Notes under the pieces: generated by a model | Databases searched by the model: none | The model's input: only the letters and a program-made list of their open reading frames with translations | What the model was told of the DNA's origin: nothing | Part shown: positions 31,502 through 39,506 of the stretch, piece by piece | Numbering within the stretch: the stretch's first letter is position 1 | Layout: each line of letters opens with the position of its first letter | Assembly: GCA_022511205.1 (NCBI GenBank) | Contig: JAFLRY010000017.1 | Span: 1 to 40,636, forward strand | Source: Eubacterium sp. | GTDB taxonomy: Bacteria; Bacillota; Clostridia; Oscillospirales; Acutalibacteraceae | Direction: 5' to 3' | Length of the DNA stretch: 40,636 nucleotides | Made by a program: the position numbers and the translations under genes

Positions 31502-31584
31502 ACTATTCCCCCTTTTCAACAACTTTCTACTCTATTATACACAAACAACCGCAAAAACCCACGCAAAATTAATTATATTTCCAC

Positions 31585-31613
31585 TTGTTTTTAAAAATTA
31601 TGTGTAGTAGAAT
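31585..31613 (+). promoter_or_regulatory. Promoter of the ABC-F gene
   Basis: TTGTTT (31585-31590), 17-bp spacer, TAGAAT (31608-31613); leader of about 50 bases. Confidence 0.68.
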
Positions 31614-31670
31614 ATATGGGTATTTTAAGGTATATACTTGATAAGAATTAATCCGTATGGAGGAAAGATT

Positions 31671-33278
31671 ATGATTCAGGCAAACAACGTTACGGTGCAG
31701 TTTGGAGGAAAAGCTTTATTCGAAAGGGTAAATGTTATCTTCTCACCCGGCAACTGCTACGGCATTATAGGCGCGAACGGCGCGGGAAAATCAACCTTTT
31801 TAAAGGTTCTCAGCGGCGAGCTTGAGCCGCAAAAGGGCGAAGTTTTTATGACCCCCGGTGAAAGACTTTCCGTTCTTGAGCAGGACCATTTTAAATATGA
31901 CGATTACGAGGTAGTAAGAACCGTTCTTATGGGCAATCCCCGCCTTATTGAAATTATGGAGGAGAAGGACGCCCTTTACGCAAAACCCGATTTCAGCGAG
32001 GAAGACGGTATCCGCGCCGGCGAGCTTGAGGCGGAATTCGCCGATCTTGACGGCTGGAACGCGGAATCGGACGCTGAGTTTATGCTCAACAAGCTGGGTG
32101 TTACCGATGAATACCACTATCTCACCATGGCGGAGCTTCCCTCCGACTTAAAGGTTAAGGTGCTTCTCGCGAAGGCGCTTTTCGGTAATCCCGACGTGCT
32201 TCTTCTTGACGAGCCTACCAACCACCTTGATCTTTCGGCTATCCGCTGGCTCGAAAACTTCCTGATGGATTTTGAGAACACCGTTATCGTTGTATCCCAC
32301 GACCGTCACTTCTTAAACAAGGTCTGCACCCATATCTGCGACGTGGACTTCGGCAAGATCCAGATGTACGTCGGCAACTACGATTTCTGGTATGAATACA
32401 CTCAGATGCGTCAGCGCCAGATGAAGGATCAGAACAAGAAGAACGAGCAGAAGATCAAGGAATTGCAGGAATTTATCCAGCGTTTCAGCGCAAACGCTTC
32501 AAAATCAAAGCAGGCGACCAGCCGTAAGAAGCAGCTTGACGCTCTCGAAATGATCGAGATGCCGGTTTCCTCAAGGCGCTTCCCCTACGTTGATTTCAAG
32601 CCGGACAGAGAATGCGGCAACGATCTGCTTCGTGTTGACCACCTCTCCAAAACGATCGGCGACAGAAAGGTTCTCGATGATATTTCATTCATCATTCACC
32701 CGAGAGAAAAGGTTGCCTTCGTTGGCTCTGACGCGGTAGCGAAAACCACCCTTTTCAAAATCATAATGGGCGAAATGGAGCCTGACGAGGGCGAATTCAA
32801 ATGGGGCGTTACCACCTCACAGAGCTATTTCCCCAGCGATAACAGCGCTTATTTCGACGGCGTAGAACACAATCTTATAAACTGGCTTCGCCAGTACACC
32901 ACACAAACTCTTGAAACAGATATCAGAAGCTGGCTTGGAAGAATGCTCTTCAGCGGTGACGACGCGCTGAAAATGGCAAACGTGCTTTCCGGCGGCGAGC
33001 GCGTTAGATGTATGCTTTGCAAAATGATGCTCAGCGGCGCAAACGTTCTCGTGCTTGACGAGCCTACCAACCACCTTGATCTTGAATCCATTACCGCGCT
33101 GAACAACGGTCTTATTCGCTATCCCGAAACGGTACTTTTCACCTCTCACGACCATCAGTTTATCCAGACCATTGCTGACAGGATCATTGAGATTTCAGGC
33201 GATAAGATCGTTGATTACAAGGGAAGCTACGATGAATTCCTTGAAAACTTTGACGAGGATCAGCTAAAAAAATATTAA
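31671..33278 (+). CDS. ABC-F family ATPase (YkpA/YbiT-like)
   Basis: A 535-residue soluble protein with two ABC ATPase domains and no membrane helix, joined by a charged linker at about residues 240-300, the layout of ABC-F ribosome-associated ATPases. Domain 1 has GANGAGKST (residues 34-42) and the Walker B VLLLDEPTNHLDL. Domain 2 has LSGGERVR and VLVLDEPTNHLDL, but its Walker A reads GSDAVAKTT (352-360), with Ala357 where Gly is usual before the Lys. To my recollection this AKTT form occurs in the YkpA/YbiT subgroup, so it is probably family-typical rather than damage. Likely a translation factor acting on stalled or initiating ribosomes; antibiotic protection is not implied. GGAGG lies 8 bases before the ATG. 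Confidence 0.9.
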   Translation: MIQANNVTVQFGGKALFERVNVIFSPGNCYGIIGANGAGKSTFLKVLSGELEPQKGEVFMTPGERLSVLEQDHFKYDDYEVVRTVLMGNPRLIEIMEEKDALYAKPDFSEEDGIRAGELEAEFADLDGWNAESDAEFMLNKLGVTDEYHYLTMAELPSDLKVKVLLAKALFGNPDVLLLDEPTNHLDLSAIRWLENFLMDFENTVIVVSHDRHFLNKVCTHICDVDFGKIQMYVGNYDFWYEYTQMRQRQMKDQNKKNEQKIKELQEFIQRFSANASKSKQATSRKKQLDALEMIEMPVSSRRFPYVDFKPDRECGNDLLRVDHLSKTIGDRKVLDDISFIIHPREKVAFVGSDAVAKTTLFKIIMGEMEPDEGEFKWGVTTSQSYFPSDNSAYFDGVEHNLINWLRQYTTQTLETDIRSWLGRMLFSGDDALKMANVLSGGERVRCMLCKMMLSGANVLVLDEPTNHLDLESITALNNGLIRYPETVLFTSHDHQFIQTIADRIIEISGDKIVDYKGSYDEFLENFDEDQLKKY

Positions 33279-33293
33279 TATTTTGATAACGCA

Positions 33294-33326
33294 AAAGACT
33301 GTCTCAAAAACGAGACAGTCTTTTTT
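33294..33326. terminator. Bidirectional terminator
   Basis: Perfect 12-base stem AAAGACTGTCTC / GAGACAGTCTTT with T-run after it and A-rich sequence before it, between the convergent ABC-F and glmS genes. Confidence 0.93.
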
Positions 33327-33335
33327 ATATTTCGT

Positions 33336-35153
33336 TTATTCAACGGTTACGGATTTCGCGAGATTTCGTGGCTTATCGATAGGCAAGCCCTTTTCGTTCG
33401 CCACGTAGTAAGCGAGAAGCTGAAGCGGTATCACCTCGAGTGACGGCGTTAAAAACGGTATGGAATCGGGATAGGTCACTACCGTTTCAAGCTGAGGAAG
33501 CTCCGCCGCAAGGCTTTCCGGCGCGAAGGCGATCACCCTTGCCCCCCTGGCAATGACCTCAATGAGATTGGAAATCGTTTTCGGCAGAAGCTCCTTATTG
33601 CTGATAAGCCCGAAGCAGACCGTACCCTTTTCGATAAGGCTTATCGTTCCGTGCTTCAGCTCGCTGGCGGGATAGCCCGCGCAGTCTATATAGCTGATCT
33701 CCTTCAATTTCAGCGCACCCTCAAGAGAAACGCCGTAATCAACGTTTCTTCCGAGAAAGTAACACTTATCCATATCCTTTAGCTCTTTTGCCAGCGCCTT
33801 TATTTCGTCCGCTTTTGCAAAAAGCTTCTCGATCTTTTTCGGAAGCAAAAGGCTCATATTAATGGCTATCTCGCTGAAAACCTCAGTACACGCGCCGCGT
33901 TTGCGGGCAATGTAAATGCAAAGCATATCAAGCACCGCCAGCTGGCAGGAAAACGCCTTGGTGGTGGCAACGGCTATTTCCGCTCCCGCGCGGGTCAAAA
34001 TACTATATCGGCTCATTTTCGCTATGGAGCTTTCAGGCACGTTGACAACGCTTACGGTTTTCGCGTCCATATCCCTTGCCTTTTTCAGCGCCGCAAGGCT
34101 ATCAGCCGTTTCTCCGCTCTGGCTTATGATTATAACGAGGCAGTTTTCATCAAGCACTGTATCGGCGTATCTGAATTCACCCGCGTATTCCGCAAAGGTA
34201 GGCACTTTCGCTATTTTTTCAAAATTATATTTGGCGATAAGCCCCACGTGATATGCCGAGCCGCAACCGACTATATATATCCTGCCGAGATTTTTAAAAT
34301 CCTCATCGGTATAGGGCATATCCTCAAAGATCACCTCGCCGTCGTGGGTGACGGCTTCAAGCGTTCTGCCGATGACCTCAGGCTCTTCATAAATTTCTTT
34401 CAGCATATAATGGGGAAAATTTCCCTTATCTGCGGCGCTTTTGTTCAGCTGAATTTCCTTGATTTCTTTTTTGATCTCTGCAAACGAGGCATTGTAAACG
34501 GTTATATTTTTTGCCGTGATCTTTGCCGTTTCGCCGTCCTCCAGATAGATCGCCCGCTTCGTATAATGAAGCAGGGGATTTACGTCCGAGGCGATAAAGT
34601 TTTCACCCTCTCCCACTCCGATTATTAGCGGAGAACCCTTTTTAGTGCAATAGAGAGTATCGCTGTCATCCGTGCAAATTATACCTAAGGCGTATGATCC
34701 CTCAAGCAGGTTGACTGTTTTCCTGATGGCATCAACGGCGTCGCCGTTATAATTGAGCTCCAGCAGCTTCGGGATGACCTCGGTATCCGTTTCGCTTTCG
34801 AATACCACTCCGCTCATGGCGAGGCTCTCTTTGATCTCGCTGTAGTTTTCAATAATTCCGTTATGCACCACGGCAAAATGCCTGCTGCAATGGGGGTGGG
34901 CGTTTATTTCGTTCGCCTTTCCGTGGGTAGCCCAACGGGTGTGTCCAATACCGAGATTCCCCGTAAGCGTGATCTCCTGAAGTTTCTCCTCAAGAAATTT
35001 TATTTCACCCTTGGCCTTGATTATTCCCAGCTTGTTTTTATTTAAAACGGCAATTCCGCCGCTGTCGTACCCTCTGTATTCAAGGCCTTTCAGCCCTTTT
35101 ATAAGAATTCCGGTTGCTTCGCTTCTGCCAATATAGCCGATAATACCGCACAT
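33336..35153 (-). CDS. glmS: Glutamine--fructose-6-phosphate aminotransferase (isomerizing)
   Basis: A 605-residue enzyme making glucosamine 6-phosphate, the first step to UDP-GlcNAc for peptidoglycan. The N-terminal glutaminase domain starts MCGIIGYIG with nucleophile Cys2 and carries GHTRWATHG and HNGIIENY. Two SIS sugar-isomerase domains follow, with SQSGETADSLAAL and SELKHGTISLIE, and the conserved C-terminal end LAKSVTVE. GGGAG lies upstream of the ATG. It begins only 28 bases after spoIIE, leaving no room for a glmS ribozyme or a separate promoter of normal size. It is probably transcribed with spoIIE or from a promoter within it. Confidence 0.97.
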   Translation of the reverse strand: MCGIIGYIGRSEATGILIKGLKGLEYRGYDSGGIAVLNKNKLGIIKAKGEIKFLEEKLQEITLTGNLGIGHTRWATHGKANEINAHPHCSRHFAVVHNGIIENYSEIKESLAMSGVVFESETDTEVIPKLLELNYNGDAVDAIRKTVNLLEGSYALGIICTDDSDTLYCTKKGSPLIIGVGEGENFIASDVNPLLHYTKRAIYLEDGETAKITAKNITVYNASFAEIKKEIKEIQLNKSAADKGNFPHYMLKEIYEEPEVIGRTLEAVTHDGEVIFEDMPYTDEDFKNLGRIYIVGCGSAYHVGLIAKYNFEKIAKVPTFAEYAGEFRYADTVLDENCLVIIISQSGETADSLAALKKARDMDAKTVSVVNVPESSIAKMSRYSILTRAGAEIAVATTKAFSCQLAVLDMLCIYIARKRGACTEVFSEIAINMSLLLPKKIEKLFAKADEIKALAKELKDMDKCYFLGRNVDYGVSLEGALKLKEISYIDCAGYPASELKHGTISLIEKGTVCFGLISNKELLPKTISNLIEVIARGARVIAFAPESLAAELPQLETVVTYPDSIPFLTPSLEVIPLQLLAYYVANEKGLPIDKPRNLAKSVTVE

Positions 35154-35181
35154 AATATATCTCCCTTAACTCAATCTCACA

Positions 35182-37299
35182 TTAAAGCATATTAAGGCGA
35201 GCGGCAATTATGCTCATATCGTCTTCTTTTTTCCCTTGGGCGATATTCAACGCCTCGCGCAAAACGGTATCGGCTATTTCCTGAGGTGAAGCATCCTCAA
35301 AGCCCCTGAGCATCGCGGGGAGCCAATCACCGCCCACGTCTATTATGCCGTCGCTCACCATAACGATAAGGTTTCCGTTACTTAAAACCGCTGTACGCTT
35401 GGCAAATTCAATTCCTCTTAAAATCCCCGCCGGCATTGATGTAAGCTCACATTTCTCCACCCTGTTGCCCTTAACGATATACGTTGCGGGCGCGCCTGCT
35501 TTATAAAGATCGACTCTTCCGGTAAAGAGGTCAACACTGGCGCAGTCCAGCGTTGCGAGACTTTCCTCGTTTGATTTCACGAGAAGGGCGGAATTTACCA
35601 CCTTAAGCGCGCTGTCAAACCCGAAGCCCGCACACAGCAGCTTCGAGAGCAGTCCCGCTCCCATAGCGCCGTCCAGCGCCGCTCTGCCGCCCCTGCCCAT
35701 TCCGTCGCTGATAATTAGGATGCAATGCCCCTTGCCGTCGTTTACTGTTTTTACGGTGTCGCCGCAGAGCCTTCCCTCGGCGCTGTGTTGCGCGAAGCCT
35801 ATCTCAAAGGAATAGTTGGGTCGCTCCGCAAAGGTGATCATGGAATCATCGCGAAAATGCGTTACCCTTCCCCGCTCAAAATATCTGTTGCAGATCTTTG
35901 AGATCTGCTTTTGAATATCAGTCCTTGAGATAGCGGATTCCCTGCCTTTAGTCATTATTTCAATTCTCATTCTGCCGAATTTATCCTCTATCACTGAGAT
36001 ATTTCTCGGGTATATCTCATATTCTCCGAGAAGCCGCCTTATTTTTCCCGCGGCAATATTATCAAAATACTCCGCCTCGTCAAACTCTTTGGCAAGGTCG
36101 GCAAGCATATCGGATATGGAAAAAAACTGATCGGAAGCCACCATTCTTATTTCGTTCGTTTTTTCGTTGATGATCTCCTGCGCGATATATTCCTGCTCGG
36201 TCAGCTCCGCCTTCGCCATAAGAGCGTTTTTGGCGTTTATATCGTTTATCTTTTCCCTGACCTCGTTTACGCTTTCACTTATATGGTGCATGGCGGAAGA
36301 AGCAAAGCGAAGCCGCACCACAAGGCTCTGCCTCAAAGAGCCGTCAGGCGTAATGCCCGCTCCGTCGTGGAAGAATTCCTCTATTTTGTCGGTCACGAGC
36401 CGTGGCATAAAAGCAAACGCAATGCCCCCCGCAACGCTTTCAATAATTATGAAAATTCCCGATTCGTCGCCCGCGGCAACGGAAAAAAGCGCCACGCAAA
36501 GGGAAAACGATGTGGCGGCACTCCATTTGCTCTCCGTGCAGAAAATTGTTGCCAGCATAGCCGAAAAGGCGTATGCGCCTGCGAGAAAGACAGTTCCCGT
36601 ATCCTCAACGCCGAGAGAAAATCCCAAAACAAGGGCAAGAATAAGCCCGAGCCTGTCCGCTCCGTAATGGGCCGTCAGCAGAATTATTATTACCGCCAAC
36701 ATACGCGCCGGTGAAAAGCCGCCGATGGTGAGCCGTGAAAGCCCCATAAGAATAACGGAAACGGAGGTTATAATACAGGTGAGATCGGAAACGGGAAGCG
36801 CCTTGAACCTGAAACGGCGAAAATTGCAGTTTATCGACCTGAAAAAGAAATATGCTCCGCCCAATCCCAGCACGCTTTCCGCAAAAACGAGAGCGTATCT
36901 TGCCGCACCCTCTCCCATTTTTAAATTTACAACAACTCCCGTTGCCAAAAGCGAAAGGAATGAGAGAAGCATCGGAAACCAAGGCTGGTTTTTCGCCTCT
37001 GCCAGAGCAAGGGCAAAAGTGCCGAGCGCAACGATCACCACGGCTACGGCGTATCTGGCAAAATTATCCGGGCAAAACGCAAGGTAGCCGAGGGCGCTGC
37101 CAACGGCACTGTAAATAAAATTATTCTTTTTGGAAACAGAGATCAGAGAGATCGAAAACGGCGAGGCAACTCTTAAAACAAAGCAGCTGCTCAGGGTAAA
37201 GCCCAAGGCAAAAAACACCGCCGCTTCGGTTATTTTTTTCACTCCCGAGTTCTTAGTATTCCTCGATAATTCTTCTTTTTGAGGGGCAACAGTCTTCAT
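35182..37299 (-). CDS. spoIIE: Stage II sporulation protein E, PP2C-type phosphatase
   Basis: A 705-residue protein: the N-terminal part has about ten membrane helices (residues 20-310), followed by a central helical region and a C-terminal PP2C phosphatase (about 505-703). Metal-binding motifs are ISDGMGRGG (about 530) and VSDGIIDVGG, and EDDMSIIAARL ends the domain. SpoIIE sits at the asymmetric septum and dephosphorylates SpoIIAA to release sigma-F in the forespore. B. subtilis SpoIIE is about 827 residues; this shorter form is usual in Clostridia. The ATG at 37299 (weak GGATGTG site) fits the family start; in-frame codons up to 30 earlier overlap the promoter region. Its presence suggests ability to sporulate, though no other sporulation gene is in view. 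Confidence 0.93.
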   Translation of the reverse strand: MKTVAPQKEELSRNTKNSGVKKITEAAVFFALGFTLSSCFVLRVASPFSISLISVSKKNNFIYSAVGSALGYLAFCPDNFARYAVAVVIVALGTFALALAEAKNQPWFPMLLSFLSLLATGVVVNLKMGEGAARYALVFAESVLGLGGAYFFFRSINCNFRRFRFKALPVSDLTCIITSVSVILMGLSRLTIGGFSPARMLAVIIILLTAHYGADRLGLILALVLGFSLGVEDTGTVFLAGAYAFSAMLATIFCTESKWSAATSFSLCVALFSVAAGDESGIFIIIESVAGGIAFAFMPRLVTDKIEEFFHDGAGITPDGSLRQSLVVRLRFASSAMHHISESVNEVREKINDINAKNALMAKAELTEQEYIAQEIINEKTNEIRMVASDQFFSISDMLADLAKEFDEAEYFDNIAAGKIRRLLGEYEIYPRNISVIEDKFGRMRIEIMTKGRESAISRTDIQKQISKICNRYFERGRVTHFRDDSMITFAERPNYSFEIGFAQHSAEGRLCGDTVKTVNDGKGHCILIISDGMGRGGRAALDGAMGAGLLSKLLCAGFGFDSALKVVNSALLVKSNEESLATLDCASVDLFTGRVDLYKAGAPATYIVKGNRVEKCELTSMPAGILRGIEFAKRTAVLSNGNLIVMVSDGIIDVGGDWLPAMLRGFEDASPQEIADTVLREALNIAQGKKEDDMSIIAARLNML

Positions 37300-37354
37300 T
37301 TTTACACATCCGTAAATTTTAATCAAAACTTTAACTATTCCCCTCGTTCGAATC

Positions 37355-37389
37355 ATTATATACAAATCAAAACGAAAATATTGTCGCAA
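37355..37389 (-). promoter_or_regulatory. spoIIE promoter candidate with Spo0A-like box
   Basis: On the - strand TATAAT at 37355-37360 with no good -35 at 17 bp. TTGTCGCA on + (37381-37388) matches the 0A-box TTGTCGAA at 7 of 8 bases and lies 20 bp upstream of the -10, overlapping the -35 zone. Spo0A-activated spoIIE promoters have this kind of poorly spaced layout. Only one box is clear. Confidence 0.45.
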
Positions 37390-37447
37390 TAAGAGGCTGA
37401 AAGCATTCTTTTCCCCATTATTCGGGCAAAATGCCTAAAGCTGATTG

Positions 37448-37476
37448 TTGACAACGCAAAATAATGGTAGTAAAAT
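37448..37476 (+). promoter_or_regulatory. Promoter of ilvE
   Basis: TTGACA (37448-37453), 17-bp spacer, TAAAAT (37471-37476). The leader is only about 36 bases, too short for a T-box or attenuator. Confidence 0.85.
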
Positions 37477-37518
37477 TAGTTTTATATTAAATATTACACA
37501 GTGAAAGGAAGTATTCAT

Positions 37519-38550
37519 ATGGAAAAGAAAGATATCGCTTGGTCCGAGCTGGGCTTCGGCTATATGCCGACCGATATGAGATTCGTTTCAAACTATAAGG
37601 ACGGCAAGTGGGATGACGGCACCCTTACCTCCGACAACACCATTACCATGAGCGAGTGCGCCTGCGTGCTCCAGTATGCCCAGACAGTTTTTGAGGGCTT
37701 AAAGGCATATACTACGGCAGACGGTAGGATCGTTTGCTTCCGCCCCGATCTTAATGCCTCCCGTATGGCGGACTCCGCAAAAAGACTGCAGATGCCTGTT
37801 TTCCCTGAGGATAAGTTCGTCGAAGCGGTTGAGCAGGTAATCAAGGCAAACGCCGCGTGGGTACCTCCCTACGGCTCCGGCGCAACCCTTTACATACGCC
37901 CCTTTATGTTCGGCTCTAACTCCGTTATCGGCGTTAAGCCCGCTGACGAATATCAGTTCAGAATTTTCTGCACCCCCGTTGGTCCTTATTTCAAGGGCGG
38001 CGCAAAGCCTATCACGATCCGCGTTTGCGATTTTGACAGGGCCGCTCCCCACGGCACGGGCAACATCAAGGCAGGTCTCAACTACGCCATGAGCCTTTAC
38101 GCCATCGTTGACGCTCACAACAACGGCTTTGATGAGAATATGTATCTTGACGCGGCAACGAGAACCTACGTTGAGGAGACCGGCGGCGCGAACTTCCTGT
38201 TCGTTACCAAGGACGGTACGATCGTTACCCCGAAATCCGATTCAATTCTTCCCTCTATCACGAGACGTTCCCTCTGCGTTGTTGCTGAGAAAATTCTCGG
38301 CTTAAAGGTTGAACACCGCAAGGTTGCTCTTGAAGAGCTCAAGGATTTCGCCGAGTGCGGACTTTGCGGCACGGCGGCAGTCATCAGCCCCGTAGGCAAG
38401 ATCGTCGACCACGGAACTGAGATCTGTTTCCCCAGCGGTATGGAGGAAATGGGCCCCGTTACCAAAAAGCTTTATGAGACTCTCACGGGTATCCAGATGG
38501 GGACTATCGAAGGTCCTGAGGGCTGGGTACACGAGATCAAGCTCGACTAA
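37519..38550 (+). CDS. ilvE: Branched-chain amino acid aminotransferase
   Basis: A 343-residue fold type IV PLP enzyme that transfers amino groups between glutamate and the 2-keto acids of leucine, isoleucine and valine. The PLP lysine is Lys184 in GTGNIKAGLNYA. FEGLKAY, RPDLNASRM, YIRPFMFG, EETGGANFLFV and CGTAAVISPVG are the other family blocks. The length is that of the eukaryote-like/long group of BCATs (about 340-360 residues). The ATG at 37519 has AAAGGAAG about 8 bases upstream; a GTG six codons earlier would lie on that site. It is a single-gene unit with its own promoter and terminator. Confidence 0.96.
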   Translation: MEKKDIAWSELGFGYMPTDMRFVSNYKDGKWDDGTLTSDNTITMSECACVLQYAQTVFEGLKAYTTADGRIVCFRPDLNASRMADSAKRLQMPVFPEDKFVEAVEQVIKANAAWVPPYGSGATLYIRPFMFGSNSVIGVKPADEYQFRIFCTPVGPYFKGGAKPITIRVCDFDRAAPHGTGNIKAGLNYAMSLYAIVDAHNNGFDENMYLDAATRTYVEETGGANFLFVTKDGTIVTPKSDSILPSITRRSLCVVAEKILGLKVEHRKVALEELKDFAECGLCGTAAVISPVGKIVDHGTEICFPSGMEEMGPVTKKLYETLTGIQMGTIEGPEGWVHEIKLD

Positions 38551-38557
38551 TAATTAA

Positions 38558-38587
38558 AAAAACGGTGTGGTTATCCACGCCGTTTTT
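38558..38587 (+). terminator. Terminator of ilvE
   Basis: Stem AAAACGGTGTGG / CCACGCCGTTTT (one G-T pair) with loop TTAT, then a T-run. Confidence 0.88.
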
Positions 38588-38590
38588 TAG

Positions 38591-38677
38591 TGAAGAGTTA
38601 AGAGTGAAAAGAGAAAAGGTTCGGGTCTGCTTCGCAGACGATTCTTACTTATTCACTATTCACTATTACATTTTACT
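38591..38677. repeat. Short imperfect-palindromic repeat element (MITE/REP-like)
   Basis: A purine-rich left arm (GAAGAGTTAAGAGTGAAAAG, 38592-38611) and a right arm with TTCACTATTCACTATTAC (38652-38669) are imperfect inverted repeats around the hairpin GTCTGC-TTC-GCAGAC (38625-38639). The tandem GTGAA/TTCAC words and the central CTTCG hairpin resemble a dispersed intergenic element that I recall from Ruminococcaceae-type genomes. Only one copy is in the window and no coding capacity is present. It lies between the ilvE terminator and the ylmH stop. Confidence 0.55.
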
Positions 38678-39406
38678 TTATTTGTATATCCCTACAGAAA
38701 TGATCAGTCTGTTTTTCTTCGTATTTCCCAACACTCCGTTATAGACGAATCTGCCTTTTCCCCTGACGGAAATAATATCTCCTGCTTTAGGCGTTCGGGA
38801 AAAGTTTGCACACAGGGCGCTGTTCACGAATATTTTTCTGTTTATGAAAAATTCCTTTGCCTCGCTGCGTGAAAAGTTGTAAACCGCGGCAATAATAACG
38901 TCAAGCCGTTCTGATGCGGCGATAAGCTGCTTTTCTTCGGGAATACTTTGCGCCGCTTCGGGAAGCGTATCTATAACACTGCATTTCACTGTAGTGTGCT
39001 TCACCTTATCAAGGCTCTGCGTGATATAATCCGCAATGCTGTTCAGGCAGAAAATGTAACCGATATTATCGGCTATCACGATATCGCCCACCACTTCGCG
39101 CTTGATCCCCAAGCCCATAAGTGAGCCCAAGAAATCCCTGTGGGAAAGCTTGTCCGCAAATTTCGGAGAAACGGGCTCCGCCTTGATAATAGAAATGGGA
39201 AATTCCGCGCTTTCACAACCGTATCCAAAAGCGGCAACGCACCGCTCCGCCATATCGTAACCGCCGAAAAAGCAGTATTCCGTATTCAGTTTCAGCGACT
39301 CCAGCAGGCTTTTTTCCTCCATATTGAGGAAATCGGAAAAGGTAAAATAGCATCTTTCCTCCGCCCTGTCCGCCAGTTCAATAAATCTTTTTTCTAAAAT
39401 ATCCAT
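38678..39406 (-). CDS. ylmH: YlmH-family S4-domain RNA-binding protein
   Basis: A 242-residue protein with an N-terminal alpha/beta domain (about 1-165, with FLGSLMGLGIKREVVGDIVI as the best marker of the YlmH family) and a C-terminal S4 RNA-binding domain (about 170-240, RLDVIIAAVYNFSRSEAKEFF and GDIISVRGKGRF). YlmH binds ribosomes or tRNA-bearing large subunits in rescue of stalled nascent chains in B. subtilis, where it lies in the division cluster with sepF and divIVA; here it stands alone. The ATG at 39406 has no Shine-Dalgarno. The -10 hexamer of its promoter ends 6 bases before the ATG, so the mRNA is expected to be leaderless. Confidence 0.88.
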   Translation of the reverse strand: MDILEKRFIELADRAEERCYFTFSDFLNMEEKSLLESLKLNTEYCFFGGYDMAERCVAAFGYGCESAEFPISIIKAEPVSPKFADKLSHRDFLGSLMGLGIKREVVGDIVIADNIGYIFCLNSIADYITQSLDKVKHTTVKCSVIDTLPEAAQSIPEEKQLIAASERLDVIIAAVYNFSRSEAKEFFINRKIFVNSALCANFSRTPKAGDIISVRGKGRFVYNGVLGNTKKNRLIISVGIYK

Positions 39407-39412
39407 GCCATA

Positions 39413-39441
39413 ATAATATTACAAAGCGACTGTTTTATCAA
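39413..39441 (-). promoter_or_regulatory. Promoter of ylmH, predicted leaderless
   Basis: On the - strand TTGATA (39436-39441), 17-bp spacer, TATTAT (39413-39418). A start 7 bases downstream falls on the A of the ylmH ATG (39406). Confidence 0.72.
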
Positions 39442-39447
39442 GAATAA

Positions 39448-39476
39448 TTGACAGAATTAAAAAGATAGATTATGAT
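39448..39476 (+). promoter_or_regulatory. Promoter of asnS
   Basis: TTGACA (39448-39453), 17-bp spacer, TATGAT (39471-39476). Its -35 is only 6 bp from the -35 of the divergent ylmH promoter. Confidence 0.85.
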
Positions 39477-39506
39477 AATATTAAAATCATATAAGGAGAA
39501 AACGAT

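Noticed and set aside
31530-31560. TATAAT near 31535 as a sigma-A promoter for the ECF sigma gene
   Set aside because: No acceptable -35 at 16-18 bp and no TGn extension; left unassigned.
35154-35181. Place where a glmS ribozyme would be expected
   Set aside because: Only 28 bases separate spoIIE and glmS; the ribozyme needs well over 100, and no part of its core is seen.
39477-39506. T-box leader for asnS
   Set aside because: The leader is about 25 bases long, with no specifier stem or T-box sequence. The same holds for ilvE (37477-37518).
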